Below are positions 18,782 to 27,586 of a stretch of 64,000 bases of DNA, piece by piece. Each line of letters opens with the position of its first letter. Positions within the stretch are counted from its first letter, which is position 1. A model generated the notes under the pieces. That model was not told where the DNA came from and searched no databases. It was given only the letters and a program-made list of their open reading frames with translations. Source of the stretch: Azotobacter chroococcum (GTDB taxonomy: Bacteria > Pseudomonadota > Gammaproteobacteria > Pseudomonadales > Pseudomonadaceae); NCBI RefSeq assembly GCF_004339665.1, contig NZ_SMMU01000002.1, positions 186,001 to 250,000 on the forward strand, written 5' to 3'. The position numbers were made by a program, and so were the translations under genes.

Positions 18782-19524
18782 CACTTGCCTCCTGCGATCA
18801 GGCCCGGCACCGCGACCTTCTTCTCGATCCGGCGCATGACGAGCATCAGGCTCATGTTCAGGGTGAAGTAGATCAGCGTGGCCAGGGTGAAGGCCTCGAA
18901 CAGGTGGGCGGAGAACTCCGCGGTCTGCTTGGTCTGCGCCAGCAGCTCCATCAGGCCGATCAGCGAGGCCACCGAGGAGTTCTTGAAGATGTTGAGGAAT
19001 TCCGAGGTCAGCGGCGGGATGATGATCCGGAAGGCCTGCGGCAGCAGCACCTGGCGGTAGATCTGGCCGGTCCGCAGGCCCAGCGCCAGGGCGGCGGCGG
19101 TCTGTCCCCTGGGCAGCGCCTGGATGCCGGTGCGCACCTGCTCGCAGACCCGCGCGGCGGTGAACAGGCCGAGGCACACCACTACGCTGAGGTAGGCCGA
19201 GGTGGCCGGGCTGAGGTCCTGCTTGAACCACAGTTCAAGCGGCTCGGGCAGCAGGTCCGGCACCAGGAAGTACCAGATGAACAGCTGCACCAGCAGCGGC
19301 ACGTTGCGGAACAGCTCCACGTAGGCGGTGGCCAGGCCGGACAGCCAGCGGTTCGGCAGGGTGCGCAGCACGCCGAGCAGCGAGCCGAGCAGCAGGGCGA
19401 AGATCCAGCCGGCCAGGGCGACGGCGACGGTCCAGCCGAGGCCGGCGACGAACCAGTCGAGGTAGATCTCGTCGCCGATGCCGGTGGATCTGAGAAACAC
19501 GCCCCAGTCCCAGTTGTAATCCAT
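18781..19524 (-). CDS. gltJ: Glutamate/aspartate ABC transporter permease GltJ
   Basis: This 247-residue permease opens [20 protein letters not shown] and contains the EAA loop [39 protein letters not shown] is an insertion typical of GltJ/AatQ. It begins 63 bp downstream of the binding protein gene. Confidence 0.94.
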
Positions 19525-19587
19525 GGAGTTTTCTCTCTGTCGAGCGGGGGGAGGCCCTGCGCGGCGTGTTTCCGCGCAGGACGCGGG

Positions 19588-20499
19588 TTACATCTCTTCG
19601 GCCGACTTGTCGGTCGGGACTTCGATCAGCTTCTTCAGCTCGTCGCTCATCGGGAAGTTGAGGTTCAGGCCCTTGGGCGGAATCGGCTGGAGGAACCACT
19701 TATCGTAGATGGCGTTGATCTCGCCCGAGCGGTAGGTGGCGATGAGCGCATCGTCGACCGCTTTCTTGAAGGCCGGATCGCCCTTGCGCAGCATGCAGGC
19801 GTAGATCTCGAAGGACTGCGGCGTGCCGACCACCGCCCAGTCGTCGGGCTTTCTGGCCTTGGCCATTTCGCCGTAGAGCAGGGCGTCGTCCATCATGAAG
19901 GCCGCCGCGCGGCCGGATTCGAGCATCAGGAAGGATTCGCCGTGGTCCTTGGCGGCGATGATGCTCATGCCCATCTGCTTCTCGACATTCATCGAGCGCA
20001 GCAGGCGCTCGGAGGTGGTGCCGGCGGTGGTCACCACGTTCTTGCCCTTGAGGTCGGCGAAGTTCTGGATGCCGGAAGTCTTCTTGGTCAGCAGGCGGGT
20101 GCCGACCTCGAAGATGCCCACCGAGAAGGCGACCTGCTGCTGGCGCTCGACGTTGTTGGTGGTGGAGCCGCATTCGAGGTCGACGGTGCCGTTCTGCACC
20201 AGCGGAATGCGGCTCTGCGAGGTGACCAGGGTGTAGCGAACCTTCAGCTCGGGCAGGCCGAGCTGCTGCTTGAGCGCCTCGACCACCTTGAGCTGCAGGT
20301 CGTGGGAATAGCCGATCGGCTCGCGGGAAGTGCCGCCCAGGTAGGAAAAGGGGATGGAAGCGTCGCGGTGGCCCAGGGTGATGGTGCCGGTGTCCTTGAT
20401 CTTCTTCAGCGTGCCGCTGAGTTCTTCCGCGGCGACGACCGGGCCGGACGACAGGGCGACGGCCAGGGCGCTGCCCAGCAGGCAGGAGGCGATGCGCAT
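19588..20499 (-). CDS. gltI: Glutamate/aspartate periplasmic binding protein
   Basis: This 303-residue protein has a signal peptide (IASCLLGSALAVALSSGPVV, cleavage near VAA). The mature part has the family-3 solute-binding plan: LKKIKDTGTITLGHRDASIP, FSYLGG, VDLECGSTTNNVERQQQVAF, NVVTTAGTTSERLLRSMN and AAFMMDDALLYG. This matches GltI/AatJ of the acidic amino acid system. It is the first gene of gltIJKL-ansB. A sigma54 promoter match lies 85-99 bp upstream. The AauSR two-component genes that control this operon in P. putida are not next to it here. Confidence 0.95.
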   Translation of the reverse strand: MRIASCLLGSALAVALSSGPVVAAEELSGTLKKIKDTGTITLGHRDASIPFSYLGGTSREPIGYSHDLQLKVVEALKQQLGLPELKVRYTLVTSQSRIPLVQNGTVDLECGSTTNNVERQQQVAFSVGIFEVGTRLLTKKTSGIQNFADLKGKNVVTTAGTTSERLLRSMNVEKQMGMSIIAAKDHGESFLMLESGRAAAFMMDDALLYGEMAKARKPDDWAVVGTPQSFEIYACMLRKGDPAFKKAVDDALIATYRSGEINAIYDKWFLQPIPPKGLNLNFPMSDELKKLIEVPTDKSAEEM

Positions 20500-20583
20500 G
20501 AGTGGTTCCTCTACTCGTTGTTTGGCTGAAGGCGACAGCCCGATCCCTCGAGGAGGCTCTGCCGCCTGGCTTCAAGTCTAAGG

Positions 20584-20598
20584 GCAGAATGCGTGCCA
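20584..20598 (-). promoter_or_regulatory. Sigma54 (RpoN) promoter of the gltI operon
   Basis: On the minus strand TGGCACGCATTCTGC matches the -24/-12 consensus TGGCACG-N4-TTGC at all but one base. GG and GC are spaced by exactly ten bases. The predicted start of transcription is near 20572, giving a leader of about 70 bases before gltI. RpoN dependence is known for the orthologous aat operon of P. putida. Confidence 0.75.
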
Positions 20599-20655
20599 GT
20601 CGGGCAGAATGGCGGATTTTATTTTATCCGCATGATTCGAAAGGAATTTTTCCGG

Positions 20656-20735
20656 GGGCGGTAGGGCGGGTGAAACCCGCCGGACATGGCCTGGGGCTGC
20701 ACCGGGATCGGGGGTTTCCCCCGCCCTACGGGGCG
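20656..20735. repeat. Inverted pair of REP-like GTAGGGCGGG palindromes
   Basis: The left arm reads GTAGGGCGGGTGAAACCCGC and the right arm is a similar unit in the opposite direction (GGTTTCCCCCGCCCTAC). Units like this are common intergenic palindromes in Pseudomonas and Azotobacter genomes. The right arm supplies the TAG stop codon of msrQ. Confidence 0.65.
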
Positions 20736-21328
20736 CCGCCGGCCCTACGGCCGAGCCGCCGCCCCACGCCGGGCAGGCGCAGGGCCAGCAGGAGCAGCGC
20801 CCAGGCGCAATACAGCAGCCACTGGCCGATGTCCGAGCGGACCACCCAGAGCATGTGCAGCAGCGCCAGGCCGAGGGCGGCGTAGGCCAGGCGGTGCAGG
20901 TGTTTCCAGCGGCGCCCCAGGCGGCGCATGCTGAAGCGGTTCGAGGTGAGGGCGAGCGGCAGCAGGGCGCACCAAGTCAGCGCGCCGACCAGGATGTAGG
21001 GACGCTTGCGCAGCTCGTCGCCGAGCTGGGCGAAATCCAGGCCGAGGACGAAGACCAGGTAGGCCAGAAGGTGCAGGCAGGCGTAGGCGAAGCACCACAG
21101 GCCGAGCTGGCGACGCACCAGCGCCCAGCCGCTCCAGTGCGTGGCGCGCTGCAGCGGGGTCAGGCAGAGGGTCAGCAGCAGCAGGAGCAGGGCGCCCTGG
21201 CCGAGGCGTTCGAGCAGCACCTTGCCCGGGTCCGGGCCGAGGGCGAAGGTCCACGCCTGGTACAGCCAGTAGGGCGGCGGCAGCAGGGCCGCGACGAACA
21301 CGGCGGAGCGCCAGAGCGGATGCTTCAT
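20726..21328 (-). CDS. msrQ: MsrQ, heme b membrane subunit of the periplasmic methionine sulfoxide reductase
   Basis: This 200-residue protein with about six membrane helices passes electrons from the quinone pool to MsrP. Family marks include [34 protein letters not shown] (heme-ligand histidine), [20 protein letters not shown] (two further histidines) and RPYILVGAL. Its ATG at 21328 overlaps the msrP stop (ATGA). The C-terminal tail ([11 protein letters not shown]) ends inside a REP-like repeat. Confidence 0.93.
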   Translation of the reverse strand: MKHPLWRSAVFVAALLPPPYWLYQAWTFALGPDPGKVLLERLGQGALLLLLLTLCLTPLQRATHWSGWALVRRQLGLWCFAYACLHLLAYLVFVLGLDFAQLGDELRKRPYILVGALTWCALLPLALTSNRFSMRRLGRRWKHLHRLAYAALGLALLHMLWVVRSDIGQWLLYCAWALLLLALRLPGVGRRLGRRAGGAP

Positions 21329-22341
21329 CAGTAGTCCTTGCTCAGGTCCATGCCGGCATAGAGGCCGGCGACTTCCTCGGCGTAGCCGTTGAACGGCAGG
21401 GTGTCGCGCAGATTGGGGCTGAACAGGCTGTTCGGCAGGCGCCGTTCGCGCTTCTGCGTCCAGCGCGGGTGATCGACGCTGGGGTTGACGTTGGCGTAGA
21501 AGCCGTATTCCCCGGGCGCCCGGTTCTGCCAGCTGGTGAAGGGCTGGCGCCCGGTCAGGCTGATGCGCACGATCGACTTGATGCTCTTGAAACCGTACTT
21601 CCAGGGCACCACCAAACGCAGCGGCGCGCCGTTCTGGTTGGGCAGCACGCGGCCGTACATGCCCACCGCGAGGAGGGTCAGCGGGTGCATCGCCTCGTCG
21701 AGGCGCAGGCCCTCGCGGTACGGCCAGTCGAGCAGGGCGAAGCGCGAGCGCTGGCCGGGCATGTGCTCGGGATCGACCAGCGTCTCGAAGGCCACGTATT
21801 TAGCATTGCCGGTGGGCTCGGCGCGCTTGAGCAACTCGGCGAGGGGAAAGCCCACCCAGGGGATCACCATCGACCAGGCTTCCACGCAGCGCAGGCGGTA
21901 GATGCGCTCCTCCAGCGCGTGCGGGCGAACCAGCTCCTCCAGGGCATACTGGCCCGGCTTGCCGACCTCGCCGTCGATCCGCACCGTCCAGGGCTCGGTG
22001 GGCAACTGGCCGGCGTTCGCCGCCGGATCGCCCTTGTCCGGGCCGAACTCGTAGAAATTGTTGTAGTGGCTGGCGTCTTGATACGGCGTGAGCGCCTCGC
22101 CTGGCGCCTCGACCGCCTGCCAGCGGGTATCCGGCAGCTTCCCGGTGAACCAGGCCGGCGGGTTGCCCGGCTCGACCCCGGCATAGCGGGCCGCCTCGCC
22201 GGCACGGGCCCAGGCGGGCAGGGCGGCGGCGCCCAGCGCCACGGCCCCGGCGCCGAGAACGCGCCGGCGCGACAGGTAGACGGACTCCGGGGTGATCTCG
22301 GAGGGCGGGCAGTGCGAGCAGGGCGGGATCTGGATCAGCAT
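21328..22341 (-). CDS. msrP: MsrP, molybdopterin catalytic subunit of the periplasmic methionine sulfoxide reductase
   Basis: This 337-residue enzyme repairs oxidised methionine in periplasmic proteins. A twin-arginine signal ([18 protein letters not shown], residues 24-41) directs folded export. C152 in [15 protein letters not shown] is the molybdenum ligand. [17 protein letters not shown] and [17 protein letters not shown] are typical of MsrP (YedY). Length matches E. coli (334). ATG at 22341 has AGAGG upstream. Forms a two-gene operon with msrQ. Confidence 0.95.
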   Translation of the reverse strand: MLIQIPPCSHCPPSEITPESVYLSRRRVLGAGAVALGAAALPAWARAGEAARYAGVEPGNPPAWFTGKLPDTRWQAVEAPGEALTPYQDASHYNNFYEFGPDKGDPAANAGQLPTEPWTVRIDGEVGKPGQYALEELVRPHALEERIYRLRCVEAWSMVIPWVGFPLAELLKRAEPTGNAKYVAFETLVDPEHMPGQRSRFALLDWPYREGLRLDEAMHPLTLLAVGMYGRVLPNQNGAPLRLVVPWKYGFKSIKSIVRISLTGRQPFTSWQNRAPGEYGFYANVNPSVDHPRWTQKRERRLPNSLFSPNLRDTLPFNGYAEEVAGLYAGMDLSKDY

Positions 22342-22432
22342 GGTCGGCCTCTCGGACGGAGCCGGCGCGCGGGGCTCGGCACGCCGGGCTGGAGCAAGGC
22401 TAGACTTTACGTCAGGACAGGGAGGAAAGCCC

Positions 22433-23197
22433 ATGCAGATCAGGGACAGTGTGTGCGTGGTGAGCGGGGGAAGCTCCGGACTGGGGGCAGCGACGGCGCG
22501 GCTGATCGTCGAGCGGGGCGGCCGGGTGGTGCTGGCGGACGTCAACCGCGAGGCCGGCGCCGCGCTGGCCGCGGAACTGGGCGAGCGCGCGCGCTTCGTG
22601 GCAACCGACGTGACCAGCGCCGACAGCGCCCGCGCCTGCTTCGCCGCCGCCGTCGGCATGGGCAGCCTGCGCGGCCTGGTGAACTGTGCCGGCATCGCCC
22701 CGGCGGAGAGGCTGGTCGGGCGCGAGGGGCCGCATGCCCTGGAGACCTTCGCCCGTACCCTGGAGATCAACCTGCTGGGCAGCTTCAACATGATCCGCCT
22801 GGCCGCCGCGATCATGCGCGATGTCGAGCCGGACGTCGAGGGCGAGCGCGGGGTGATCGTCAACACCGCCTCGGTGGCGGCCTTCGACGGGCAGATCGGC
22901 CAGGCCGCCTATGCCGCCTCCAAGGGCGGCGTGGTGGCGATGACCCTGCCGCTGGCCCGCGAACTCGGCCGCCACGCCATCCGGGTCATGTGCATCGCCC
23001 CCGGGATCATGGAAACCCCGATGCTGCTGGGCATGCCGGCCGAGGTGCAGGCCTCGCTGGGCCAGATGGTGCCGTTTCCGGCGCGGCTGGGCCGGCCCGC
23101 GGAGTTCGCCGCGCTGGTGGAGCACATCTTCGCCAACCCGTACCTGAACGGCGAGGTCATCCGCCTGGACGGCGCAATCCGCATGGCCGCCCGTTAG
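22433..23197 (+). CDS. fadB2x: Short-chain 3-hydroxyacyl-CoA dehydrogenase (FadB2x-like)
   Basis: This 254-residue SDR enzyme has the NAD motif [13 protein letters not shown] (9-21), NCAGIAPAE, the serine/tyrosine/lysine triad ([20 protein letters not shown], then K) and [14 protein letters not shown]. It resembles HSD17B10-type enzymes and P. putida FadB2x, which oxidise 3-hydroxyacyl-CoA. ATG at 22433 has GGGAGGAAAG upstream. A thiolase gene follows after 46 bp, so together they perform the last two steps of beta-oxidation. It is divergent from msrP by 91 bp. Confidence 0.85.
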   Translation: MQIRDSVCVVSGGSSGLGAATARLIVERGGRVVLADVNREAGAALAAELGERARFVATDVTSADSARACFAAAVGMGSLRGLVNCAGIAPAERLVGREGPHALETFARTLEINLLGSFNMIRLAAAIMRDVEPDVEGERGVIVNTASVAAFDGQIGQAAYAASKGGVVAMTLPLARELGRHAIRVMCIAPGIMETPMLLGMPAEVQASLGQMVPFPARLGRPAEFAALVEHIFANPYLNGEVIRLDGAIRMAAR

Positions 23198-23243
23198 GGG
23201 CTCCACTCCTTCTTTCGTCAATCACTGATAGCGAGGGCCTCCC

Positions 23244-24431
23244 ATGTCCCAAGATCCGGTTGTCATCGTTTCCGCCGCCCGCACGCCGCTTGGCGCCTTC
23301 CAGGGCGAACTCTCCGGGCTGAGCGCTCCAGAGCTGGGCGGCGTCGCCGTGCGTGCGGCGCTGGAGCGGGCCGGCGTTGCCGGCGAGCGGGTGCAGGAGC
23401 TGTTCCTCGGCTGCGTGCTGCCCGCCGGCCTCGGCCAGGCGCCGGCCCGCCAGGCGGCGATCGCCGCCGGCCTGCCGCTGTCGGTCGGCTGCACCACGGT
23501 CAACAAGGTCTGCGGCTCGGGGATGAAGGCCGCCATGCTGGCCCACGATCTGCTGCTCGCCGGCAGCGCCGAGGTCATGCTGGCCGGCGGCATGGAGTCG
23601 ATGAGCAACGCACCCTACCTGCTGCCCGGCGCGCGCGGCGGCTACCGGCTCGGACACCGGCAGGCGCTCGACCACATGTTCTTCGACGGCCTGGAGGATG
23701 CCTACTTCGACCGCGGCCGGCTGATGGGCACCTTCGCCGAAGACTGCGCGGCCAGCTACGGCTTCAGCCGCGAGGAGCAGGACGCCTGGGCGATCGCCTC
23801 GACGTGCCGTGCCCGGGCGGCCATCGAATCCGGCGCCTTCGCCTGGGAGATCACGCCGGTGACGCTAACCGGGCGCCGCGGCGAGGTGCGGGTCGAGCAC
23901 GACGAACAGCCGTCGAAGGTCCGTCTGGAGCGGATTCCCGAACTCAGGCCGGCCTTTCGCGAGGGCGGCACGGTGACCCCGGCCAACTCCAGCTCGATCT
24001 CCGACGGCGCCGCCGCGCTGCTGCTGATGCGCCGCTCCACGGCCGGGCGGCTCGGGCTGGCGCCGCTGGCGACTGTGGTCGGCCATGCCAGCCATGCCCA
24101 TGAGCCGCGATTGTTCCCGACCGCGCCGGTCGGCGCCATGCAGAGTCTGCTGGAGCGGACCGGCTGGACGGTCGGCGAGGTCGATCTGTGGGAGATCAAC
24201 GAGGCCTTCGCGGTGGTGACCCTGGCGGCGATCCGCGACCTGGCGCTCGATCCGCAGCGGGTCAACGTCCATGGCGGTGCTTGCGCCCTGGGGCATCCGA
24301 TCGGCGCGAGCGGTGCGCGGATCCTGGTCAGTCTGCTGGGCGCCCTGCGGCGCAGCGGCGGGCGGCGCGGTATCGCCAGCCTGTGCATCGGCGGTGGCGA
24401 GGCGACGGCGATGGCCGTGGAAATGGCCTGA
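23244..24431 (+). CDS. fadAx: Acetyl-CoA C-acyltransferase (thiolase, FadAx-like)
   Basis: This 395-residue thiolase cleaves 3-ketoacyl-CoA or condenses acetyl-CoA. The acylated cysteine is C90 in TTVNKVCGSGMKA. The C-terminal loops are NEAFAVV, GGACALGHPIGASGARIL and SLCIGGGEATAMAVE with the general-base cysteine. Length is standard. Pairing with the preceding 3-hydroxyacyl-CoA dehydrogenase recalls fadB2x-fadAx of P. putida, though the acyl-CoA ligase and dehydrogenase partners are missing here. Confidence 0.92.
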   Translation: MSQDPVVIVSAARTPLGAFQGELSGLSAPELGGVAVRAALERAGVAGERVQELFLGCVLPAGLGQAPARQAAIAAGLPLSVGCTTVNKVCGSGMKAAMLAHDLLLAGSAEVMLAGGMESMSNAPYLLPGARGGYRLGHRQALDHMFFDGLEDAYFDRGRLMGTFAEDCAASYGFSREEQDAWAIASTCRARAAIESGAFAWEITPVTLTGRRGEVRVEHDEQPSKVRLERIPELRPAFREGGTVTPANSSSISDGAAALLLMRRSTAGRLGLAPLATVVGHASHAHEPRLFPTAPVGAMQSLLERTGWTVGEVDLWEINEAFAVVTLAAIRDLALDPQRVNVHGGACALGHPIGASGARILVSLLGALRRSGGRRGIASLCIGGGEATAMAVEMA

Positions 24432-24459
24432 CAGGCAGGAGCCTGGCGCTCCCGCCTGT
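24431..24459. terminator. Hairpin between thiolase and KGG-domain gene
   Basis: ACAGGCAGGAGC and GCTCCCGCCTGT form a 12-bp stem with one mismatch around CTGGC. It directly overlaps the thiolase stop and lies 13 bp before the end of the opposing small gene, so it can serve both. Confidence 0.5.
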
Positions 24460-24471
24460 GGGCCAGGACAG

Positions 24472-24642
24472 TCAGTGTCGACCGCCGCCGTGACTGTTGC
24501 GGCCCCCCTTGCGGCCGGCCTCGGAGGCTTTCTTCGGATCGTTGGCAAAGTTGCCGCCACTGTTGTGCCCACCCTTGCGGCCGGCCGCGGCGGCCCGTTC
24601 AGGGTCGTTGGCGAAGTTTCCGGGATTGGCGTGTTTGGGCAT
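24472..24642 (-). CDS. KGG-domain stress-induced small protein
   Basis: This 56-residue hydrophilic protein carries two copies of the KGG/con-10 motif: NFANDPERAAAAGRKGGHNS and NFANDPKKASEAGRKGGRNS. It belongs with E. coli YciG and fungal con-10 proteins, linked to stress and stationary phase. ATG at 24642 has AAGGAGAGAGG upstream. The protein is glycine-rich and probably disordered. Confidence 0.88.
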   Translation of the reverse strand: MPKHANPGNFANDPERAAAAGRKGGHNSGGNFANDPKKASEAGRKGGRNSHGGGRH

Positions 24643-24828
24643 GGCCTCTCTCCTTGCGTGCTGATGGGGTGCGCAGTCTGGGCGAGCGACGAGCGCCTGG
24701 CTGCACAGTTACTGAGAGAGGCCCACTGGCAGAGTTCCGGTTTTTCCGGCGAAGGGTCGGGCAGCGGATGGACGGTAGCAGCGGGTACGACGAGCGGTCG
24801 GCTGGATCGGGAGAGCCGGCGGTGGAGT

Positions 24829-24854
24829 TGGCTCCCGCGCGGGCGCGGGAGCCA
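24829..24854 (-). terminator. Hairpin after the 53-residue gene
   Basis: TGGCTCCCGCG and CGCGGGAGCCA form an 11-bp stem with a 4-base loop, starting 12 bp after the stop of the small gene at 24867. No clear T tract. Confidence 0.5.
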
Positions 24855-24866
24855 CGAGGGGACGGG

Positions 24867-25028
24867 CTATTTGCTCAGGCGCCAGGTGCGCCGCGGCTTG
24901 TCCGAGCGTGACAGGCGCCAGTCGCCCGGGACGCGGGGCTGGGAGGTCTCCAGCAGGTCTTCGCAGCTGTGGATTTCCAGCCCAGGTTCGAGGTGTTTCT
25001 TCGGGTCGAGCGTGGTGTTCTTCTTCAT
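24867..25028 (-). CDS. Small basic protein, hypothetical
   Basis: This 53-residue frame reads MKKNTTLDPKKHLEPGLEIH and ends with a basic tail (SRSDKPRRTWRLSK). ATG at 25028 is preceded by AGGTG. It is followed by a good hairpin, as expected of a real gene. No family was recognised. Confidence 0.5.
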   Translation of the reverse strand: MKKNTTLDPKKHLEPGLEIHSCEDLLETSQPRVPGDWRLSRSDKPRRTWRLSK

Positions 25029-25194
25029 GTTGTTCACCTGTAAGTGCCCAGTAAATGACGGCGCCGGTAGCGCATTTGTTAGCTGCCTGTTGTTTTCCTG
25101 TCTAGCTGGCGGGGCGTCGGCTGTCAAAACGCGGCTGACCGGCGGAGGCCGTGGCTGAGCCGGCCGGCTCGTCTCGGCCGGGCGAGGGCGGCGC

Positions 25195-26178
25195 TCAGTC
25201 GAGGATGAAATGCGGCAGGAAGCGCGAGCTGTCCTGGGTGATCGGGCTGGCGTCCTCGCGGATGCCGATGCCGCAGGCGCGGTCGCCCACCACCCAGCTG
25301 CCGATCACCGGGTGCTGGCCGGCGAAGCAGGGCAGCAGGTGCAGGCCTGGTGCACCGCGGCGCCGCCGTAGGGGCCGGGTACGCAAAGGCGCAGGCCGTC
25401 CACGGCGGTTCGATGAAGCGCGTGAAGGCGCCGGCGATGCGCGGGCCGAAGTCCTCTTCCAGCAGGAACTCCCAGGGGTAGAGCTTGAACAGCGTGGGGA
25501 TGTGCCGCTCGTCCAGGTCGACGAAGCCGCCGGCGCGGTCCAGGCCGATGTCCTCGATGGCGATGTGGCGGGCGTCGTGGCCGGCCGGGGTGGCGATGTC
25601 GCGCAGGTAGTCGATCGTGCCGCGATCCTCCCGGGAGTCGCGCACGCTGGCGAAGTACAGCGGCTGCTGCACGGCGAGGCCGGCGAAGCGCTCGAACAGG
25701 CATTCCTGGATCGAATTGAACTGGTCGGCGGCGGCAGGCAGCTCGCCGCTGAGACGCAGCTGCTCCAGCCACAGCCACTGGAAGAAGGCCGCCTCGTAGA
25801 GGGCGGTGGGCGTGTCGTAGTTGAGTTCGAGCAGCTTGGTTTGGCCGGGCCCTGGCCTTCGTAGGCCAGGTCCAGCCGCCCGTAGAGGTGCGGTTCGCGG
25901 CGCCGCCAACTGGCGGCCAGGTGCTCGCGGAAGAAGGCGGGCACGCCGAGACGCTCGAGCAGCGCCTCGCTGGCGACGACCTCCTCGACCAGCGCCAGGC
26001 TCATGGCGTGCAGTTCCTCGGTCGGCGCCTCGAGATCCTCCTCGATCTGCCGCAGGGAGAAGCGGTAGGCGGCGCTTTCGTCCCAGTAGGGTTCGCCGTC
26101 GAAGGTGTGGAAGGCGAAGCCCAGCCGTTCGGCCTGGGCGCGCCAGTCCGGGCGCTCGCGCAGGGCGATCCGCTGCAT
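25195..26178 (-). pseudogene. Glutathionylspermidine synthase family gene (yjfC-like), broken and internally deleted
   Basis: The first part is a normal YjfC/GspS start: MQRIALRERPDWRAQAERLG, FDGEPYWDESAAYRFSLRQI and HLAASWRRREPHLYGRLDLA. Near 25,840 the frame breaks, then resumes as KLLELNYDTPTALYEAAFFQ and DLDERHIPTLFKLYPWEFLL. Near 25,400, just after FTRFIEPPW, most of the ATP-grasp core is missing. The remains reappear as PGPYGGAAVHQ and, in yet another frame, LHLLPCFAGQHPVIGSWVVG down to FLPHFILD. About 70-80 codons appear lost beyond the frameshifts. The gene overlaps the DUF1190 stop by one base, as expected in a yjfLMC-type operon. Confidence 0.85.
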
Positions 26179-26744
26179 CAGCTGCCGAAGCTCGACAGGC
26201 GGGCGGCGCTCTTGCCGAAGCCGCCGCGGCTGACGACGCTCGGCGCCGGGCTGCGGGTGACATCGGCGTCGACGTGGGGCAGGCCCTCGCGCGAGCCGAC
26301 CCGCAGGTTGTCGGCGCTGCGAAAGTGCTGCGCATCGTCGAGGCTGCGGTACAGCGGCTGGCTGGCGAAGGTGCGCCGGGCACTGCCCCCGCCGGCCGTG
26401 CCGCCGCCACTGCCGCTCTGCTCCTCGCGTGGCGGTTCGCGGCCCACCAGGTAGCCGGCCATCAGCGGCATGTACAGGCCGGTGTTGTAGGGGGCGGGCT
26501 CGCAGCGGCCGGCGCCGAAGTCGGTCTCGCAGTCGCCGCGCCAGCGGTAGCGCGGCGCGCTCTGCAGATGGGCGGCGCGGGCCAGCTCGAACTCGTGCTG
26601 GCAGATCGAGCGATCGAAGACCGCGGCGGCGATGCACGAGGCCGGGTCGCGGTACAGGTAGCCGGGGCGCGACGGTTCGCAGCCGGCGAGCATCAGCGGG
26701 GTGCTGCCGATCAGCACCAGGCGCAGGGTTCTGCTGCGCTTCAT
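26178..26744 (-). CDS. DUF1190 (YjfM-like) lipoprotein
   Basis: This 188-residue protein has a lipoprotein signal (LRLVLIGSTPLMLAGC). The body contains YRDPASCIAAAVFDRSICQH, GDCETDFGAGRCEP and GLYMPLMAGYLVG, which mark UPF0441/DUF1190. The C-terminal half is serine/glycine-rich. It is the middle gene of a DUF350-DUF1190-GspS-like operon; the family has been linked to the membrane, but its action is unknown. Confidence 0.85.
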   Translation of the reverse strand: MKRSRTLRLVLIGSTPLMLAGCEPSRPGYLYRDPASCIAAAVFDRSICQHEFELARAAHLQSAPRYRWRGDCETDFGAGRCEPAPYNTGLYMPLMAGYLVGREPPREEQSGSGGGTAGGGSARRTFASQPLYRSLDDAQHFRSADNLRVGSREGLPHVDADVTRSPAPSVVSRGGFGKSAARLSSFGS

Positions 26745-26750
26745 GCCCGC

Positions 26751-27164
26751 TCAGCCCTTCATGGCCGCAGCATTCAGCACGCCGACGGCGACGGAGACCA
26801 GGGCCACCAGGATGGCGCTGGCCATTTCGTTGTCGCTGATGCGCCGGCCCAGATCGGGGACCAGAAGGCGCAGCAGGCAGAAGGTGACCAGTTGGACGAG
26901 CAGCGCCACCAGGGCCCAGAGCAGGAAGTCGAACAGGCTGACCGACTCGCGCATGGCGCTGGCCAGCGGCAGGACGAAGCCGAGCAGGCTGCCGCCGAAG
27001 GCCAGCGCGGCGGCCGGCACGTTGGCGCGGATCAGTCGCCACTCGCGATGCGGGGTGAGGGTGGTGTAGATCAGGCCGAACAGGACCAGCAGGAGCGCGC
27101 CCAGGCCGAAATAGAGTACGAAGGCCGGCAGCCCGGCGAGGTAGAAGGCAATGGCATCGGGCAT
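26751..27164 (-). CDS. DUF350 (YjfL-like) inner-membrane protein
   Basis: This 137-residue protein has four hydrophobic segments (about 9-32, 50-68, 78-100 and 115-135). FGGSLLGFVLPLASAMRESV and ISDNEMASAILVALVSVAVG are conserved in the YjfL family, where two units of two helices repeat. It begins the operon; six bases separate it from the DUF1190 gene. Confidence 0.87.
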   Translation of the reverse strand: MPDAIAFYLAGLPAFVLYFGLGALLLVLFGLIYTTLTPHREWRLIRANVPAAALAFGGSLLGFVLPLASAMRESVSLFDFLLWALVALLVQLVTFCLLRLLVPDLGRRISDNEMASAILVALVSVAVGVLNAAAMKG

Positions 27165-27203
27165 CGGGGCGCTTCCTCGGGGGCGGTTTCGGTGGGCCGA
27201 ACC

Positions 27204-27474
27204 CTAGGGCCTGTTGACGTTTTGGCGTGAGCCGCGTTGCCGCGCCAAATGCCGCCAGGCAAGGTGCGGGTCGCCGGCAATGGTCATTCCCTTGCCAAGA
27301 CCCGCAACGCCGCATGGCGGCATTTGCCGTGCAACCCGAAGGGACGGGGCCCGTTTGGCGCAGCACGGCGTCTCTCGTCGTTCATTTGGAATGACCAAAC
27401 TTCTCTCCTCGTTCCTTGTTCTGCGCCAGACGGGCCTCCGTCGCGGCCTATGCCAAAACGTCAACAGGCCCTAG
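27204..27474. mobile_element. MITE-like element with 23-bp terminal inverted repeats
   Basis: The ends 27204-27226 and 27452-27474 are perfect 23-bp inverted repeats whose inner part is GGCCTGTTGACGTTTTGGC. Each end carries CTAG, which could be a 4-bp target duplication of the YTAR type used by IS5-group elements. Inside is a second inverted repeat (CAAATGCCGCCA near 27246 against TGGCGGCATTTG near 27314). The 271-bp unit has no transposase. Frames of 86 codons exist on both strands and both end in NVNRP because of the palindromic ends; they are not genes. Probably moved in trans by a related transposase. Confidence 0.8.
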
Positions 27475-27547
27475 CCAGCCGCCGCGGCTCCGGCAATCGG
27501 CGGCTGTGGCCGCTTGCGGTAAATGTGAGGCGAATCGAATTCTGTCG

Positions 27548-27579
27548 CCGCCGCAGCCGGGGAGGCCCGGCTGCGGCGG
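27548..27579 (-). terminator. Strong hairpin after ahpA
   Basis: CCGCCGCAGCCGGG and CCCGGCTGCGGCGG form a 14-bp perfect stem around GAGG, starting 8 bp beyond the ahpA stop. No T tract follows. Confidence 0.6.
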
Positions 27580-27586
27580 AGCAGGG

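Noticed and set aside
25821-27230. 469-codon plus-strand frame across the DUF350-DUF1190 operon
   Set aside because: Antisense to three recognisable genes; no coding character.
27204-27474. Two 86-codon frames, one on each strand, both ending NVNRP
   Set aside because: The identical ends arise from the terminal inverted repeats; neither is a gene.
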